NCBI GenBank assembly: GCA_024275955.1
Contig: JAJRYD010000035.1
Span: 1-47,038 of the forward strand
Direction of reading: 5' to 3'
Length of the DNA: 47,038 nucleotides
Origin: Nitrospirota bacterium
GTDB lineage: Bacteria > Nitrospinota_A > UBA7883 > JACRGQ01
A program made the position numbers and the translations under genes. Below are positions 46,652 through 47,038 of the stretch, piece by piece (positions within the stretch are counted from its first letter, which is position 1; every line of letters starts with the position of its first letter). The notes beneath the pieces are model-generated. The model saw only the letters and a program-made list of their open reading frames with translations. It made no database searches and was not told the DNA's origin.

Positions 46652-46653
46652 AA

Positions 46654-46728
<75 letters not shown>

Positions 46729-46783
46729 TCAAGTAGGAACGCAGATTATACTTACCTGCCAATACGAAGTCAATTAGCCGTCC

Positions 46784-46897
46784 CTGATAAAGTTGTTTCA
46801 TACTGCAGATAAAGGTTAATCTCGGTTTTTAACTCTTTGGAAATTGCAAGAAAAATGAAGAAGCAATCAAAAATATGGTTATTAAACTCAAGGTTAT
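46784..46897 (-). repeat. 114-bp inverted repeat, right copy
   Basis: Partner of 15221-15334 (11 mismatches, no gaps). It lies 56 bp upstream of the tRNA-Gly 5' end. On the minus strand an open frame reads ISKELKTEINLYLQYETTLS and stops soon after. The remainder of 46729-47038 holds no recognisable gene. Confidence 0.8.
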
Positions 46898-47038
46898 ATA
46901 GTCGTCCCTGAAAAGCTCTATTACCCCTATAGATATTGAGTGAAAGTGCCTTTCCTACCGGTTATAATTGCAAGCAATGAGTGATTCACCTTAAAAAGCT
47001 GGGGCTTGTACTTGCCTCCACAGAACTTCCCAAAAAAT

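Larger units (their letters stand above)
46312..46653. other. Upstream region of bcsA and flank of tRNA-Gly
   Basis: AT-rich 342-bp region. It holds an inverted repeat (46402-46423) suited to a regulator of bcsA, the tRNA-Gly terminator (46636-46651), and the word TCACAAAACTGACACAATCA (46570-46589), which in + reads like the end of a decayed integrase-type frame. No complete gene is seen. Confidence 0.5.

Overview
The window looks like a chromosomal segment of a Gram-negative (diderm) bacterium with an anaerobic or facultative, hydrogen-using lifestyle. The evidence is a Tat-exported uptake [NiFe]-hydrogenase with its maturation genes, a bacterial A/V-type ATPase, a 180-kDa-class NAD-glutamate dehydrogenase, outer-membrane and periplasmic proteins, and a chemoreceptor whose C-terminal tail resembles those of deltaproteobacteria. 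I cannot name a species. Deltaproteobacteria-like or neighbouring candidate phyla fit best, but this is inference.

Layout. 1-141: right end of an IS3-family element. 417-5282 (+): NAD-glutamate dehydrogenase. 5275-11698 (-): SulP anion transporter, fabD, fabG, a PpiC/SurA-type prolyl isomerase, a family-2 glycosyltransferase and larE, mostly tightly packed. 12332-15004 (+): a secreted protein with two PilJ-like repeats followed by a methyl-accepting chemotaxis protein. 15871-24006 (-): complete A/V-type ATPase operon, transcribed H-I-K-E-C-F-A-B-D. 24314-30167 (-): hydrogenase maturation genes in transcription order hypC-D-E-A-B-F. hypF is interrupted by one in-frame TAA, and hypB is preceded by a 59-bp tandem repeat that copies its own ribosome-binding site and start codon. 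30508-35414 (+): divergent hydrogenase operon (cytochrome b, small subunit, large subunit, second cytochrome b, maturation protease). 36164-46311: cellulose region, with a degenerate nucleotide-cyclase-like protein, bcsG and a novel outer-membrane-type protein on +, converging on bcsA-bcsB-bcsZ on -. 46654-46728 (-): tRNA-Gly(GCC).

Two points stand out. First, the cellulose machinery is unusual. BcsB carries an NTF2-like domain inserted inside its first periplasmic half, and a homologous NTF2-like domain forms the C-terminus of the neighbouring beta-rich exported protein. No TPR-type BcsC is present, so the paired domains may form a different periplasmic bridge for cellulose export. Second, the 3' half of the tRNA-Gly gene plus its terminator recurs as a decayed direct repeat at 35629-35692, exactly bounding the cellulose block. 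Older, weaker copies lie at 15351-15414 and 11895-11938, all in the same orientation. This looks like successive integrations at one tRNA gene, with the 11-kb cellulose block as the youngest island. A 114-bp inverted repeat (15221-15334 and 46784-46897) links the same two neighbourhoods.

Gene logic. The hydrogenase oxidises H2 in the periplasm and passes electrons to quinone through cytochrome b; hypA-F and the protease build its Ni-Fe site. The ATPase couples ATP to H+ or Na+ transport. The cellulose genes make, trim (bcsZ) and probably phosphoethanolamine-modify (bcsG) an exported glucan, with a c-di-GMP-binding PilZ domain on BcsA.
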